Positions 1-11,777 of a DNA stretch of 64,000 bases are shown one piece after another (position 1 is the stretch's first letter; the number at the start of each line of letters is the position of its first letter). The notes beneath the pieces were generated by a model. The model did not search any database. It was given only the letters and a program-made list of their open reading frames with translations, and was not told the origin of the DNA. The position numbers and the translations under genes were made by a program. Location: the NCBI GenBank assembly GCA_022419385.1, contig JAJUBI010000009.1:806001-870000 (forward strand). The letters run 5' to 3'. This stretch comes from Paraconiothyrium sp. Pb-2020 (lineage: Eukaryota; Ascomycota; Dothideomycetes; Pleosporales; Didymosphaeriaceae).

Positions 1-232
1 AAGGTCATCCTCTTTTGCGACGTCGATACCGATCAGAGCAGCGCCCTCAATCTGTCCATGCGTGAATAATACCGTTCCTTGTGCTGGTCAACTAATCGAC
101 CTAACGGACCTTCTTCTTCTGCTGTTGTGGCTTCTTTGCCGCAGTCTTGGGAGTGCCATCTTTCTTGTTCTTCTTGACCTCAGAGATCTTGAGATCCTTC
201 ATCTGACCGTCGGCGGCGGTTGCTTCAGCCAT
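1..232 (-). CDS. Prolyl-tRNA synthetase, cytosolic, N-terminal part (runs off window)
   Basis: Exons are 232..110 and 51..1, joined by a phase-0 intron at 52..109 (donor GTCCGT, acceptor CAG). The start gives a Lys/Gln-rich 41-residue leader (MAEATAADG..., ending QQQKKK), after which exon 2 reads IEGAALIGIDVAKEDDL. That block resembles the start of the catalytic domain of eukaryotic/archaeal-type prolyl-tRNA synthetases, where it precedes the W-Y-x-x-V region. The enzyme charges tRNA-Pro in the cytosol. Only about 58 residues lie in the window, so the class II motifs cannot be checked and the assignment rests on one short block. The gene is divergent from CCT1, with about 500 bases between the two start codons. 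Confidence 0.55.
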
Positions 233-735
233 GTTGAATGAGTGATTGCGGTTCGCGTTGACAGATCTGTAACGGCCAACGTCAACCTTGATCTTTCCGG
301 AAGCCCCTGGAGTATCGCTTCTTCCGTACGAATGTGCGTGTGTGTCGTCGTGGCCCTCTGTGTGGAAGGTACGTTTTGGGAATATAGTCGCGTTTGGGCT
401 CGTGGTGGGGTAGCGGGGAACGCGAAATTGGAAGGGAGATACGAGGATATAGTCCGTACCTGCAATTGAAGGAGTCAGGGATGAGTCACGGGATACGGGG
501 CGAAGGGCGGCGCATACCTAGTTATCGGAAGAGTCACCGGGCGGTTTCCTTCGGGCTGCAGTGTGTTGCGCTCGTGTTGCGCCCAGGATCAAATTATAGA
601 GGGGCTGTTCCTGCTGCAGCTTGAGTCAGTCGAACCGCGCTACGGCCAATTGTTCTGCCGCACCGCGCCCGCGTCGAGAGTTTTGTGTTCGGGAGGCAGC
701 AGAACGGCAACAACAAACAGCTCGATTACACAGCC
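233..735. other. Intergenic, divergent promoter region
   Basis: About 500 bases lie between the start codons of the prolyl-tRNA synthetase and CCT1 genes. I see no coding region. It should hold both promoters, but I recognise no specific regulatory site. Confidence 0.6.
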
Positions 736-2555
736 ATGGCCGGAATTTTTGAGCAGCAGCGTAACGCCGGAACTTTGTGTAAGCTAGAGAAGCTCTGAAA
801 ATGCCATAGAAGCTAATTCTAGAGGTAGTCCTCGGCGGGACGAAGATCAGCGGTCAGGACATCCGCGACCAAAATCAACTCGCGACGCAGGCGATTGCTA
901 ATGTCGTCAAATCCTCATTCGGTCCCTCAGGACTCGACAAGATGATGGTCGACGACATCGGTGACGTGACCGTGACCAACGACGGCGCTACTATCCTCAG
1001 CTTGCTCGACATCGAGCACCCCGCCGGCAAGATTCTCGTTGATTTGGCGCAACAACAAGATAAGGAGGTTGGCGACGGTACTACATCAGTTGTCATAATA
1101 GCGGCGGAACTGCTACGGCGCGCGAATGATCTCATGAAGAATAAGATACACCCCACCACTATCATCACTGGATACAGGTTGGCGCTCAGGGAAGCTGTAA
1201 AATACATGAACGAGAACATCAGCACAAGCGTATCGCAGCTCGGTCGGGAGCCGTTGGTCAGCATTGCGAAGACGTCCATGTCGAGCAAGATCATTGGGTC
1301 AGACTCGGACTTCTTCTCCAACATGGTTGTAGACGCCATGCAGTCGGTCAAGTCCACCAACAACAGGGGCGAGGTCAAATACCCGGTCAAGGCTGTGAAC
1401 ATACTGAAGGCACACGGAAAGGGTGTTACCGAGTCGGTGTTGGTTAAGGGTTACGCTCTCAACTGCACAGTCGCATCGCAAGCTATGACAACCCGCGTTA
1501 CGGACGCGAAAATTGCGTGCTTGGACATCAACTTACAGAAGGAGCGAATGAAGTTGGGGGTTCATATCACCATCGACGATCCAGAGCAGCTTGAGAAGAT
1601 TCGGGAACGGGAGTCAGGAATCGTCATCGAACGGATAGAGATGATCCTGAAGGCCGGCGCGAACGTTGTCCTCACAACGAAGGGTATCGACGATATGTGC
1701 TTGAAGTACTTTGTGGAGAAGGGTGCTATGGCTGTGCGGAGATGTAAGAAGGAGGATTTGCGCCGGATAGCAAAGGCGACTGGCGCCACTCTTGTCAGCA
1801 CCTTGTCAGATCTCAACGGCGACGAGAAGTTCGAGGCGTCGAACTTGGGATCAGCAGAGGAAGTCGTACAGGAGCGCATCTCAGATGACGAGTGCATCTT
1901 GGTTAAGGGTACGAAGGCATTCTCCTCGGCATCCATCATCCTGCGAGGCGCAAACGACTATGCTCTTGATGAGATGGAGCGTTCCGTGCACGATGCACTT
2001 TCGGCCGTGAAGAGAACACTCGAGAGTGGCCGCGTGGTCCCCGGCGGAGGCGCGGTGGAAACTGCTCTGCACATCTACTTGGAGGAGTGGGCTACGTCTG
2101 TGGTAAGTACATCCAGCACGAAGCATACGAAGTTGTGCAAAGGTTGACTAACACATCAAAAGGGTTCTCGTGAACAGCTCGCTATTGCAGCCTTTGCCAC
2201 TGCCCTTCTTGCCATCCCCAAGACCCTCGCCATAAACGCAGCAAAAGACTCCACAGAGCTAGTCGCTAACCTCCGTTCCCGACATGCGCTCTCCCAACGC
2301 ACGTCTTCCGATCCCACCACTCCTGAGAATGCGAAGCAGCTTGCCAAGTCGAAGAACTACAAGAACTACGGCTTGGATCTTGTGAATGGCAAGGTACATG
2401 ATTCCCTGAAGGCAGGTGTGCTGGAGCCGAGCATGTCCAAGGTCAAGCAGTTGAAGAGTGCCGTGGAGGCATGTGTTGCCATCATGCGTATAGATACCAT
2501 GATCAAGTTAGACCCAGAAGAGAGGGGAGGAGATGACGACGGCCACGGCCATTAG
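736..2555 (+). CDS. CCT1: T-complex chaperonin subunit alpha (CCT1/TCP1)
   Basis: Exons are 736..778, 829..2102 and 2163..2555, giving 569 residues. This is one of the eight paralogous subunits of the cytosolic group II chaperonin TRiC/CCT, which folds actin, tubulin and other substrates with ATP. The N-terminal [16 protein letters not shown] block and the following chaperonin signatures TNDGAT (residues 64-69) and GDGTTS (96-101) are present, as are VVPGGGAVE and RIDTMI near the C-terminus. Identity to yeast Cct1 is evident along the whole length. The first intron acceptor was chosen at 827-828 because only that choice restores the conserved TLFLGG sequence. The second intron is phase 0 with donor GTAAGT. 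The protein is complete and the length normal. Confidence 0.96.
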
Positions 2556-3817
2556 ATGGGTGGACGATCTGATGCCGTTGGAAATCGCATGTACACGCGA
2601 TTGTGGATAGATACCACGCGTGCTGCTCAGCAATGCATTCACGCTTAATGTCAAGATGATGTACAAACCAAAAGACGTGCTTCTGATCTACTTATTGATA
2701 CCCGTCGTGGTGGGACGTTGCCTTTCAATGACGAATCCGGGAACGCGCGTGCTATTTTAGGACCCTGACGTTCAAACTCAACCACAGTGCATCCCCCAAC
2801 ATTCACTCTACCCGTTCGGCACGAATGCATCCAATAACAGTCGATAATTCCAAGATACAAGTTAACCCTTTTGACTCTGGGTGTACTGAGCCTGATCGCG
2901 CTTACCTGCCTTGCCCTTTTAGCACGCCTCACTATGAAGTCAAAAAATCGCAATTTTGAAGAAGGGAGCATGTTTGACGTGAAGGATGTCGGAATAGCAG
3001 AAACCGACTACTGGTAGTTGCTTTGACTGACAACACGATTCGGAAGAACGGCGCTCGAGACACATGTTCCATCTCTGCGTTCGTGTTTCGATAGCATATC
3101 GAGGACCACGACATCCACACAACTCTGGGCGATGTTCTCAGGTGCGACAGGTCCGCCTGATCGATATCCGCAGCGGTCAATGCCGGCAAAGCCGCGACCT
3201 CACACAAAGAATTCGTGGACATCGCCAAGTAATTGCCAACGCCCGCCCAGCCCCTACCCACGTAACACACCAAGCCCGCAATCTGACTCCGTGGGGCCTG
3301 CCCTCCAGAGATCTGCAAATGATCTTTCGATCCGCTGCCTGAGCTCCGCCCAGCCTTTGCGCCCAGGCAGGTTTAGGTTCCGCTGTGCGCTCTTCCGGGC
3401 CACGCTGATGTTCTTTTCGTGTCACGGAATTGGCCTGGGTGTGCTGTGAGGTGCAGGACGATGTGAAGTGTACGACGGCCTGTGCGTAAGAGTTGGACCT
3501 GCCCACGTGTGAGCGAGGTCTGGGTGGGCAGATGGACTGGGGAGTGTGGTTTGTCGGTCAAGAAAACGCGTCGGCTGTGCGCTTTGAGGACGCGACTTGG
3601 CCCTTGGGAGTGCGAGATGCGGGAGCCGGCAAGCGCCAAGCATCTTGTCTTCTTAGCTTTGAAGGCACGTAAGTAAAACTGCCTGCCTGCTCCTCTTGGA
3701 CGGTGTTTTGCCTCTTCCCCTCCTCGCTGCATCGCTAGATGATGGGTTTGCTGCGTTGATGGATGCGTCGGCTTTGAGGAGCCGTTAGCGACGACCACCG
3801 AGGACGCAACCAACAGT
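2556..3817. other. Intergenic, no gene seen
   Basis: About 1.26 kb lies between CCT1 and the RTA1-like gene. Only overlapping ORFs of about 60-150 codons occur, on both strands, without family resemblance. It presumably holds the CCT1 3' end and the promoter of the downstream gene. Confidence 0.5.
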
Positions 3818-4920
3818 ATGAGCGCAATTTCGGAGCTGCTAAAGACGCGATATGTCGAGTTACCGAAAAGAGAACACCCGGAACAATACGGTAAGTTTGC
3901 CCCGGTTTATACCTTGATCTAGACGCATGTCCTAAGTACCTAACAGCCTTCAATCCATTCATCTACGACCCTAACGTACCTTGCGCAATAGTCGGCGCTA
4001 TCGTCATCCTATCACTTTCTTCAGTGCTTGTCTACCAATATGTGCGCTATCGTTCGTGGTTTTTCTGGACGGCGCTCATCGGCATCCTCATGGAAGTAAT
4101 TGGATACATCTGCCGCCTCGTTTCAGCGACCGACACCGAACCCAATGGACCTTTCCTCATCGCCTTCTTGATGATTTTGCTGGCACCAAGCTTTCTAGCA
4201 GCCGCCTGTTATATGGCCTTCAGCCGCATTGTCTGGTTCTCCTGCCCTACGCACGCCCTAAGATTCAAATCGTTATGGTGTTTTCCTCGTTACATCACGC
4301 CCACCTTCGTCGTCTTCGACCTCTTCAGCTTCGTCATTCAACTCGCAGGCGCAAGCACCATCAGCCGGGCATACGACCACGATGCCTCCCCATCACGCAG
4401 CATCGAGTCCGCAGAGCAGCGCGTCGTCGCCGGTCGTGTCATCCTGATCCTGGGCCTCATCCTGCAGTTGAGCTGCTACATGGCCTTCGCCATCATTGCC
4501 ATGCGTTACTTCGTAATCAGCCTGCACTGGCGCCATGAAGACCTCGGCGACTTCCACATGTTCCGCCGGCTGTCCTACTTTATCAATATCGCCGCTGGGC
4601 TCATCACTCTACGCGCTATCTATCGCACGCTGGAGATCCCGCAGGACAAGACGACGGGCCTGAAGTATCTGCAGCAGCATGAATGGTGTTTTTGGTGCTT
4701 CGATGCGGTGCCAGTGGCGTTGGTGTTGGTGGTTATGGCGGTGTGGCATCCGGGGAGGTATCTGCCGAGGAGCTATACGGGGTGGGTGTTGGACAAGTCT
4801 CGTGCTGTTAAGGAAAAGGACGAGCTAAGACCTGGAAGCCCAGCAACAGAAGAGACCGAGATGAGAGATTTCACGCCGAAAGATTTCCAACCGAAGGCAA
4901 CTATGACGGTACATGTCTAA
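3818..4920 (+). CDS. RTA1-like family membrane protein
   Basis: Exons are 3818..3890 and 3947..4920, giving 348 residues. The intron (donor GTAAGT, branch CTAAC, acceptor CAG) joins HPEQY to AFNPF. The mature frame has a short hydrophilic N-terminus, then seven hydrophobic segments starting at about residue 35 (the second around the WFFWTALIGIL segment), and a charged C-terminal tail. This is the usual layout of the fungal RTA1 family of seven-span proteins, which includes yeast Rsb1 (sphingoid base export) and Rta1 (7-aminocholesterol resistance). The N-terminal YxPN/DPN-type region and the E-x-x-GYxxR motif (EVIGYICR) in the second helix fit the family. The substrate cannot be told from sequence. 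The first ATG of exon 2 would lose the first helix, so the two-exon model is preferred. Confidence 0.88.
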
Positions 4921-5216
4921 AAGAGGTGGGTGCACATTACGGATTCAACTGTTGTTCAGGATTAGCTTACATGATACCAATGCATTGACGGCGTTAGGGG
5001 TATGCTCACATTTCATGCGAGTCTCATTACACATGATCAGCCATGCGGAATGTCTGTTATACAGAAAATGCATCGATTTGTCCTCTATGTACAGTCTTGG
5101 CAATCTAATCTGCATGCATCTCTTCTCATGATAACTATACACAAGCTAAAGAAGCGAAAGAAAGAGTGTATCCAGAATCAAGCGCCATCTATGCCATCGC
5201 ATTCCCTTTTCGCACT

Positions 5217-6746
5217 CTATGCGGGCTGAGCGAAAGTAGAGCCAATAGGACCGACCTTGATGTTAGAGTAGATGACGGTAGCATCGGGCGAGTTGGTTTC
5301 AACATCGTCCGGCTTGCCAGAGTCGGTTCCGCAGGTACCACGGCCAACACCAGGGGTGCTGGCGTCCTTGTCGGTAGGGTAGGTGGAGTCGAGCCAGAGC
5401 ATGTTGACCGCGTGGTCGTCCCACAGGGACATGACGAGGACGTGACCCTTAGCAAGGGAAGCACCCATCTGCTTAAGACCGCCGCGGTCCTGGAAGGAGG
5501 TCTTGTCGCCAAAGGCCTTCTTTTGGGCGTCGCACCAGCTGTCGGTGATGGAGTTGCCGGTCACGCCGTCGACGGTGGAGTCGGAGTTCTTGAAGACCTT
5601 GCCATTTTGCACGTAGAAGCGCTTGATTTCGGTGAGGGAGGAGCCGGAGCCGATGAATTGGGTGACGACGGTCATCTTCTTGTTAGTGTCGAGGGTCATG
5701 CCAGGGCCGTAGAAGTCCTTGACACCCATGCGGTAGGACTGGGGGTGATGTTAGTGACGGTAAGGAACAGGGAGGGGTGACAGTGTCAGCTTACGTTGAA
5801 ATCGCATCCGTCCTTGTCGCAGACACCGCCGTAGCGGTTGTCACCGTCACCGCAGTCGGTGCCAGTGCAGGCAACGAAACCGAGCTGCTTGCAAGGGTGA
5901 GGAGTGTAGGCGGTGGAGATGGAGTTGGCCTCCCAGAGATCCATCTCAGCGCAGCAGGCGCCAATCTTGCCGCTGCCGGCGTTCTTGTCGTTGGGGGAGG
6001 GCTCCCAGCCCTCGGAGTTGGCAGCTCCGTTGATCCACTTGATGTCGTGCGGGCACTGGGAGTCGCAGTATCCTGAAATATGTGAGTAAGAGATTGAAGC
6101 CGGTGACTGTTGGCAATTTACCAGTTCCGTACTTGGCACCAGCCTTGTTGTTGCCCTTGCCCATGCCACCATCAGAGGCCATCTCAACGGTGTACAGGGC
6201 ACCGTTCAAACCGCAAGGGAGCTTGGAAACATCGACGTCGAAGGTGAACTCCTGGCCGACGAGATTGAACATCTGGTACTTGCTGTCGGACTCCATGAGG
6301 TAGGTACGGGAGCCGATGTTGGTGGAGTACTGGCCCTTGGTGACGAACTTCAAGGTCAGGGCGTTGCCACTGGTGCTGATACCGTAGGTTCCAGAGTAGT
6401 CAGCGCCATCGATGGCACAGTTCTTCGCGCAGTCAGCGCCAGTCGCACAGGTCGTTGCGTTCCAGGCGTTGTCGGTGTAGCAGTTGGTGTATCCGCTGGT
6501 TACGTGGGCCCATCGCCAGTTGGAGTCGAGCGTTACGGAACCCGACTTGGTGGTACAGCTGGTACCGCCAGTGCCAGTGCAAGTCTGCCAGCTCATCGTT
6601 GGGTGCTTCTCACTCTGGTCGAGGTTAGTACGTGACGAAAACGTTATCCGACTTCAAGTATTGCTTGCCTGAGAAGTGCCGACCTGTTGGGCGGTGGCGG
6701 CCCCGAAGACGGAGAGCGAAGCGAGAGCGAGAGTCTTGTACTGCAT
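5217..6746 (-). CDS. GH7 cellobiohydrolase (exo-cellulase), no CBM
   Basis: Exons are 6746..6669, 6614..6122, 6072..5795 and 5738..5217, giving 456 residues. Residues 1-19 form a signal peptide ending ATA, followed by QQVGTSQSEKHP, the usual mature start of family 7 glycoside hydrolases. These secreted enzymes release cellobiose from cellulose chain ends with retention. The catalytic motif EMDLWE lies at residues 233-238, with the nucleophile Glu233, Asp235 and the acid/base Glu238 all intact. Many paired cysteines are present. The protein stops after the catalytic domain, with no Ser/Thr linker and no CBM1. The first intron (6615..6668) has a GC donor, because only joining TSQ to SEKHP gives the conserved N-terminus. 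A TATA box and a cluster of CreA-type sites lie upstream. Distinction between cellobiohydrolase and endoglucanase rests on overall resemblance to CBHI. Confidence 0.95.
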
Positions 6747-6808
6747 CTTGACTGCTGTGGGAAGGACTGTCGGATGGTGAGGAACCTGTAGAGTCCCAGG
6801 TCTGCTAA

Positions 6809-6816
6809 CTTATATA
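6809..6816 (-). promoter_or_regulatory. TATA box of the GH7 gene
   Basis: The minus strand reads TATATAAG here, 63-70 bases upstream of the GH7 start codon, a typical TATA position for a strongly inducible fungal gene. Confidence 0.6.
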
Positions 6817-6994
6817 CACATTCTCTTGTTGCCACTGAGGTTTACCACGCGAGTATCAGGATAGGGTCCATAGCCAAATGAACTTTTCTTCCGAAGCTAT
6901 CGATGAATTGCCGCCAATCTGAGAAGACACACGGCTCTTCGGTCCTGCGAGGTGCGAATGCAGTGACATGCAAATGAAAACAAGATGAGATCTA

Positions 6995-7016
6995 CCCCAG
7001 TGGGGAGACTCTGGGG
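6995..7016. promoter_or_regulatory. Cluster of three CreA/Cre1-type sites upstream of GH7
   Basis: Within 22 bases three matches to the carbon catabolite repressor consensus SYGGRG occur: CCCCAG at 6995-7000 (CTGGGG on the minus strand), GTGGGG at 7000-7005 and CTGGGG at 7011-7016. They sit about 250-270 bases upstream of the cellulase start codon. Close paired sites are the arrangement known to bind CreA functionally. Glucose repression of this gene is inferred. Confidence 0.6.
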
Positions 7017-9750
7017 TACTCGCGGTAACTAACGCACATCCTTGTTTCTAGAAAAGTGTCGGAGCCTGGTGACCACCGGCCAAAGAAGAAAGCGCCTAGT
7101 TACTTTGGTTAAATGCATAAGCGAATAAGACGATCTCTTCTCAATTTGTGGTCAGCACCTGACAGATACCATGTTCATCGACAAAGACTGTAGTATATTG
7201 TAGTGGGAGCAGTGCCATATTTGCGCGTTGTTGTGGTCGCTGCTCGCAATGCATGCATGGCCTGGTGAGGCTGAGGCATTGATGACAACCAAAAATCAAG
7301 TAACGCACATCCTGAAATCAGATGCAAGTGTGTGTGGGAGCGCGCGGCGTGATTTCTGGTATCTTGAAAATCTCAAAACGGTATGGACCCTTGCCTGAAC
7401 AATGTTTCAGAACCTGGATTGATTAGATTGATTGTGCTACACCCTAGAAAATGATATGAACGACAGTTCCAGAAGATTATTTCAGGCAGGGAAGAGATCT
7501 GGGAAAAGGCTCTATACTCCCTTGTGCTCCGCGGCCCAGAACAGCGGATAGGACGCACTATGCAATACGAGGGCATGGCTGGATGAACTGAGCTACGTCA
7601 GTCTTTACCTCCGGCTCGAGGTTTCCTCGTCACATCGTCACTATGCTCCGACTTTTGATTTGGGACCGTGATCACGCCGTCTCGTCATTCCGTTCCCGTT
7701 GTACTTCGGCTGTACTGCACGATAGGGCTAGACCATTGTTTTAGCGTACATTTCCCTGGTCAGATCTGTCCGCCGAGCGATCGCCGTCGCATCCATATTG
7801 CCTGTGAAGGTGATTTTGTGGCCCACGAGCGAGTATCTGACCTTGGCGTGGTGAGACGGTTCCCATGTCGGAACATGCGGGACGTTCTTCCTGAATAAAG
7901 TAGTTTGCTGTTGAGGTTAGCCCTTAACATATCTCTTAAGCGGCTCTCACCCGCGCAACGGGAATTTGAATCTGCATGCACGGATGTTTTTGGTGGGGGT
8001 AGGCAAGGGGATGTACATTGGAATACCAAGCAGGAGCAGAGATACCTCAGGAAGGATGTCTTGTAGCCATGCCAATGTCCATTTTCAGGACCATAGGTGA
8101 AACGTGACCTGCGAAATCGACCTCCAACAGCTTGCAGGAAGTTGCAAGAAGCTCCGTTAGACCGCAGACCAAAGGTCGGAAGGCGCGCGGATAGGCATTT
8201 GCTCTGCGCCATGAGGTATCGACAGGATGCTGCCGCTCGGTGGGTGGACCCAGCTTCATTTCAGGCTAATCAGCCGCCATGCGGGTAATCTAAATTCCGA
8301 CCAAGCAAGGTGAAAGATCACCGTCACACCAAAGTTGAGGCCGCGGACGGGCGCTAAAAGTCCAAACCCGGGGTTTTGTGGGTATTCCATTTGGGTGAGC
8401 GAATAACATGTGTTTGGCCGCAGCGTGTCCTGGGTGACTGGGAAGAGCCGCAATCTGTGTGGGACCGCTACAAAACACAAGGATCCGGCGTATGGCATAT
8501 ATTTGAGCCAAGATGAAACAGTAAGGTAGTTAATGTACCCCAATGTACCATATCACGTCGATTGTGGCTATGCGCCCTGCACGCAGTCGAGTTGTTGCCG
8601 AGACATTGTGGGGAGCAACCACAGAAATTAGAGTTGTGATCCGTCCGACTGAGTCTGTATTTACTTTTAGATGTCGACCTTTGGACAAAAGACAGTATCT
8701 CGAAGCGAGCTTCATGTATTTGCATTGCTCCCTGAAACCATGTCAATCGGGACTGTCGGGGCGATTCAAAAGATGTCGCTGACGTCCAAGAAGGTGTACA
8801 GTACAGAAATTGGGTCTGCTGCTGGGATCGGTCAACGAGTCCGGGTTTCGCGCTGGTGCCAAGTTTGAAAGGGGCGTGGCAGCATACAAGAGTCCAACCA
8901 GCACCTCTAGCAGTTTGCGTCCAATGGAGCAATAGACCGGATGCTCAGCTGAGATTGTCAAGCGTCAATAAAGGTGCAGATACCCTTCGTTGCCACGTAG
9001 TAGATGAAGGCAGGTCATGCTGAAGATAAGTGCGGTATTGCCAAGGTACTGAACCATTTATGGATTAGCGTAAGAATGTTCACTTGTATTCGATCCTCAT
9101 TCCACTGCCTCCTCAGTCAGCAGGTAGAATCTAGTTTCTGCAATCAAGCCGAGATACTAGGCAGTACGATGGTTGGAAACAGAGAAGGTCGCGTTGCGGC
9201 GACCGTAACTATCCTTGCCACACGTTACTCGGTTCCATTTGCGTGTGTACCTGAGAATACTAGGTCAGTACGGGATGGCTTAACGAGATCAGTATGGCAA
9301 CCGTGTGCCAGTCTTCCAGTTTTTCGATTCTCTCAGAACTGATTTGGAGCCTGGTCTAATATTGCTAAAGTCGTAGCCTAGTGACCAAGAGAAAAAAACG
9401 CTGAGACTATTGTCACTCCACGAACAATGGCCTCGCAGGCAAGGTTGAACCAACATCATATCACCTACAATACTATTGCTATCGGTTGTTGGGTGTGCCT
9501 TCTTTCACAATCCTTAAGATCGGGTCTCTCACTTCGTGCGAGCTGCCTATGCTGGCCCTATTACCCTTTGGCTACTTGGTTGGCCGATTCTCTTGTTTAC
9601 TCTTTAGCTCTGCTGCCTATCTATATTCCACGGACTACCTTTCTATCCTTTTATCCCCATCGTCTTCTCCACTCTATTTTCAACCATTTCTAGGACGTCT
9701 GCACAGCTTTGCTACTAGCATTGACAACAAGCTCAGCTTGATACACCACG

Positions 9751-11365
9751 ATGCCTCAGACCGATATGTGGGCCTGGCTGCATTCAATCCCCCAAAGATA
9801 TCCTAGCTCACTGGATTATAGCTTGTCGTCGCCTGAACAACGCAGGCTGGAATATACAACTTTCTCCGAGCTCCAAGAGCGCGCGCTGAACGAGGTTAAA
9901 TCCGCCTACGAGGCCCTTCCCCATCACCTCCATGTTCGTTTCGAAGAGATAGACCAGAACACCCTAGCTTCTTTCCCGGAGAAGGCCGACATCGCCACAT
10001 ATCGCCTTGTGCTAGGACTCAGTGAACATGGGTACAAGGGCGCTTACAAACCAGTCTATGCGTACATCTCCAAGAAGAATCAGGTTCATCAGATGCTCCT
10101 TCGATTCGGAACCAAGCATCTAAAGCCGAGGGATTTCGATAGCGTCAACTGGGAGCAGCCTTTCGATGCGATATACGATGCTTATGGCCAGAGTGAACGC
10201 GCTGGTGACAAAATTAGTACTTTGGCGGCGTATTACTTCCTCGCTGCTGGCCACATCTCTGAGATCACCACCCGCACGGGCGGGTTTCTGCAGAACTTCA
10301 TCAAACTATGCAGCAAGATGCACGTATCAAGTCCAACCTCACAGATCGAAGGTAACATGAATGATGGTGAGAACAGCGCTCAAGATCTGTTACTTCCAGG
10401 ATAGCAGCACGAGAAACCCCATCCGAAGGCCCAGCCGAACGAGGAGGACCTTCAGAATAAGCCGAACACACCGGACCTAAAGCTCATCGCAGTCAATTAC
10501 GAGGTCGACAACAAGGGCGGACAATCAACAATCAATCCCGCCGGCGACTATACCTCCCATGTGAGTTCACCCACGGTATGGGACGGGTCCGATCGCTCGG
10601 CCGCGAGACAGGCACCTTCAATCCACGATACTTCGTTCCTCGAAGATGCGTGTGCCGACAGACAGAAGCCACAACTCAAGCTGCAGAACCCAGTGGAAGC
10701 CACCGTACCAGCTACGTCCGACAGCAAGATCCTAGTAAGTGACATGCCTCAATCGCGTTGAGTTTCTCCATCATAGAACCAACATTAACTAACTTTGGCA
10801 GAGCATCGATGACCTTGCGGCCTTCGTTCTCCAGTTCAAGGAGCTCAAAGCCGAGAATGCTCTACTTCAACAACAACAAAAAGACGAAACCACGGAACTA
10901 CGAGCCCATCTCGATCGAAGCAAGCAGGAAGCCAAGCAAGCATACAAACAGGCTCAAGACCTCCAGGAGAAATGCCTCGACAATGAGGTGGAGATGAAGA
11001 AGCTTGGCAAACAGCTCGCCGAAAGCTTGACCCAATCTGCAGCTAAGTGTAAGAAACTTACCTACGAGCTCGGTCAGGAGCAGTGGAAGGCGCGGTTAGC
11101 ACAGCATGCGCATGATACGACGCAAACACAACTCAATGCAGCTCAGGCTGACAAGAATGATCTGGAGCGACGCCTCGCCAAAGCTGAACAAGATATTGCA
11201 TCGAAGGAGAAGCTCGCAGCAACGGAGGCGAAGCTTGAGGCTTTGCAGGCCGAGAATCAAGGCATGAAGAGCAGAATAGTAAGCCTGAACGGCGAGGTTG
11301 AGGAGGAGAAGAACAAGTTCAATAACTACAAAAGGAAGATTCGGAACTTGTCCATGGATACTTGA
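9751..11365 (+). CDS. Uncharacterised coiled-coil protein, reading frame interrupted by TAG
   Basis: The frame opens at ATG 9751 in a good context and runs 217 codons to a TAG at 10402-10404. The same frame then stays open to 10734, where a canonical intron (10735..10801, GTAAGT...branch TTAACTAAC...CAG) joins it to 10802..11365. The N-terminal part (about 200 residues) is unlike any family I know. The C-terminal 188 residues are a long coiled coil rich in Glu, Lys, Gln, Leu and Ala. Either the protein ends at residue 217, or the TAG is removed by a non-canonical intron (10324..10404, donor GTATCA, 81 bases, frame-preserving), or it is read through, or this is a recent pseudogene. The stretch just after the TAG (hydrophilic, QHEKPHPKAQPNEED) is codon-like, which argues that the whole frame was coding. 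Confidence 0.6.
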
Positions 11366-11777
11366 GTGATGGACGACATCGTAGAGGGGAGGCGGCATGC
11401 GCTGTGGGAGGATACCATGGCATCTGGGTGCATATATTGCGGGTTGGGTCGGGATTCATCACGGCAAAGTGATTCATTTTGAGGGTCTCAAAACAGTCCG
11501 CTCCTCAGATCTGGGCTTCATAGCCCTCAAACCCGGGGATAAGAAATCCCCAAGGGTTCAAAATCGAGGCATATGCCTCCACTGTGTAGTCTTTCTCACT
11601 AATGAGTTTAATCTATACATCTCTTTCCCCTTAGTCAATCCTATCACGTCTCTACGTACCTTCTCAATCGCTTCCTCATCCCTTCACCAGATATTGTGTT
11701 TATAGCTCAAACCACGAAAGATAGTGTTAAGAAGGACCAGCATCCTCCATTCACTACTTCAGGCGCCGCAAACTAAA
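11366..11777. other. Intergenic, convergent 3' ends
   Basis: About 410 bases lie between the coiled-coil gene and the PEP mutase-like gene, which converge. No gene seen. It should hold both transcript ends. Confidence 0.5.

Larger units (their letters stand above)
6747..9750. other. 3 kb gene-free region
   Basis: This is the largest gene-poor stretch of the window. The proximal 300 bases are the GH7 promoter. From about 7.1 to 9.4 kb there are only short overlapping ORFs (the longest about 150 codons) without domain resemblance, long repeats or transposon ends that I can see. From 9.5 to 9.75 kb the plus strand is pyrimidine-rich, as expected for the leader of the next gene. Confidence 0.5.

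Noticed and set aside
2940..3318. Minus-strand frame with a GVGN motif reminiscent of Fpg/Nei DNA glycosylases
   Set aside because: The rest of the helix-two-turn-helix region and the N-terminal catalytic residues are absent, and no supporting exon was found nearby.
5166..5780. 204-codon open frame on the plus strand
   Set aside because: It is the antisense shadow of the GH7 gene, whose exons are certain; the composition (Gly/Val-rich) is that of a mirror frame.
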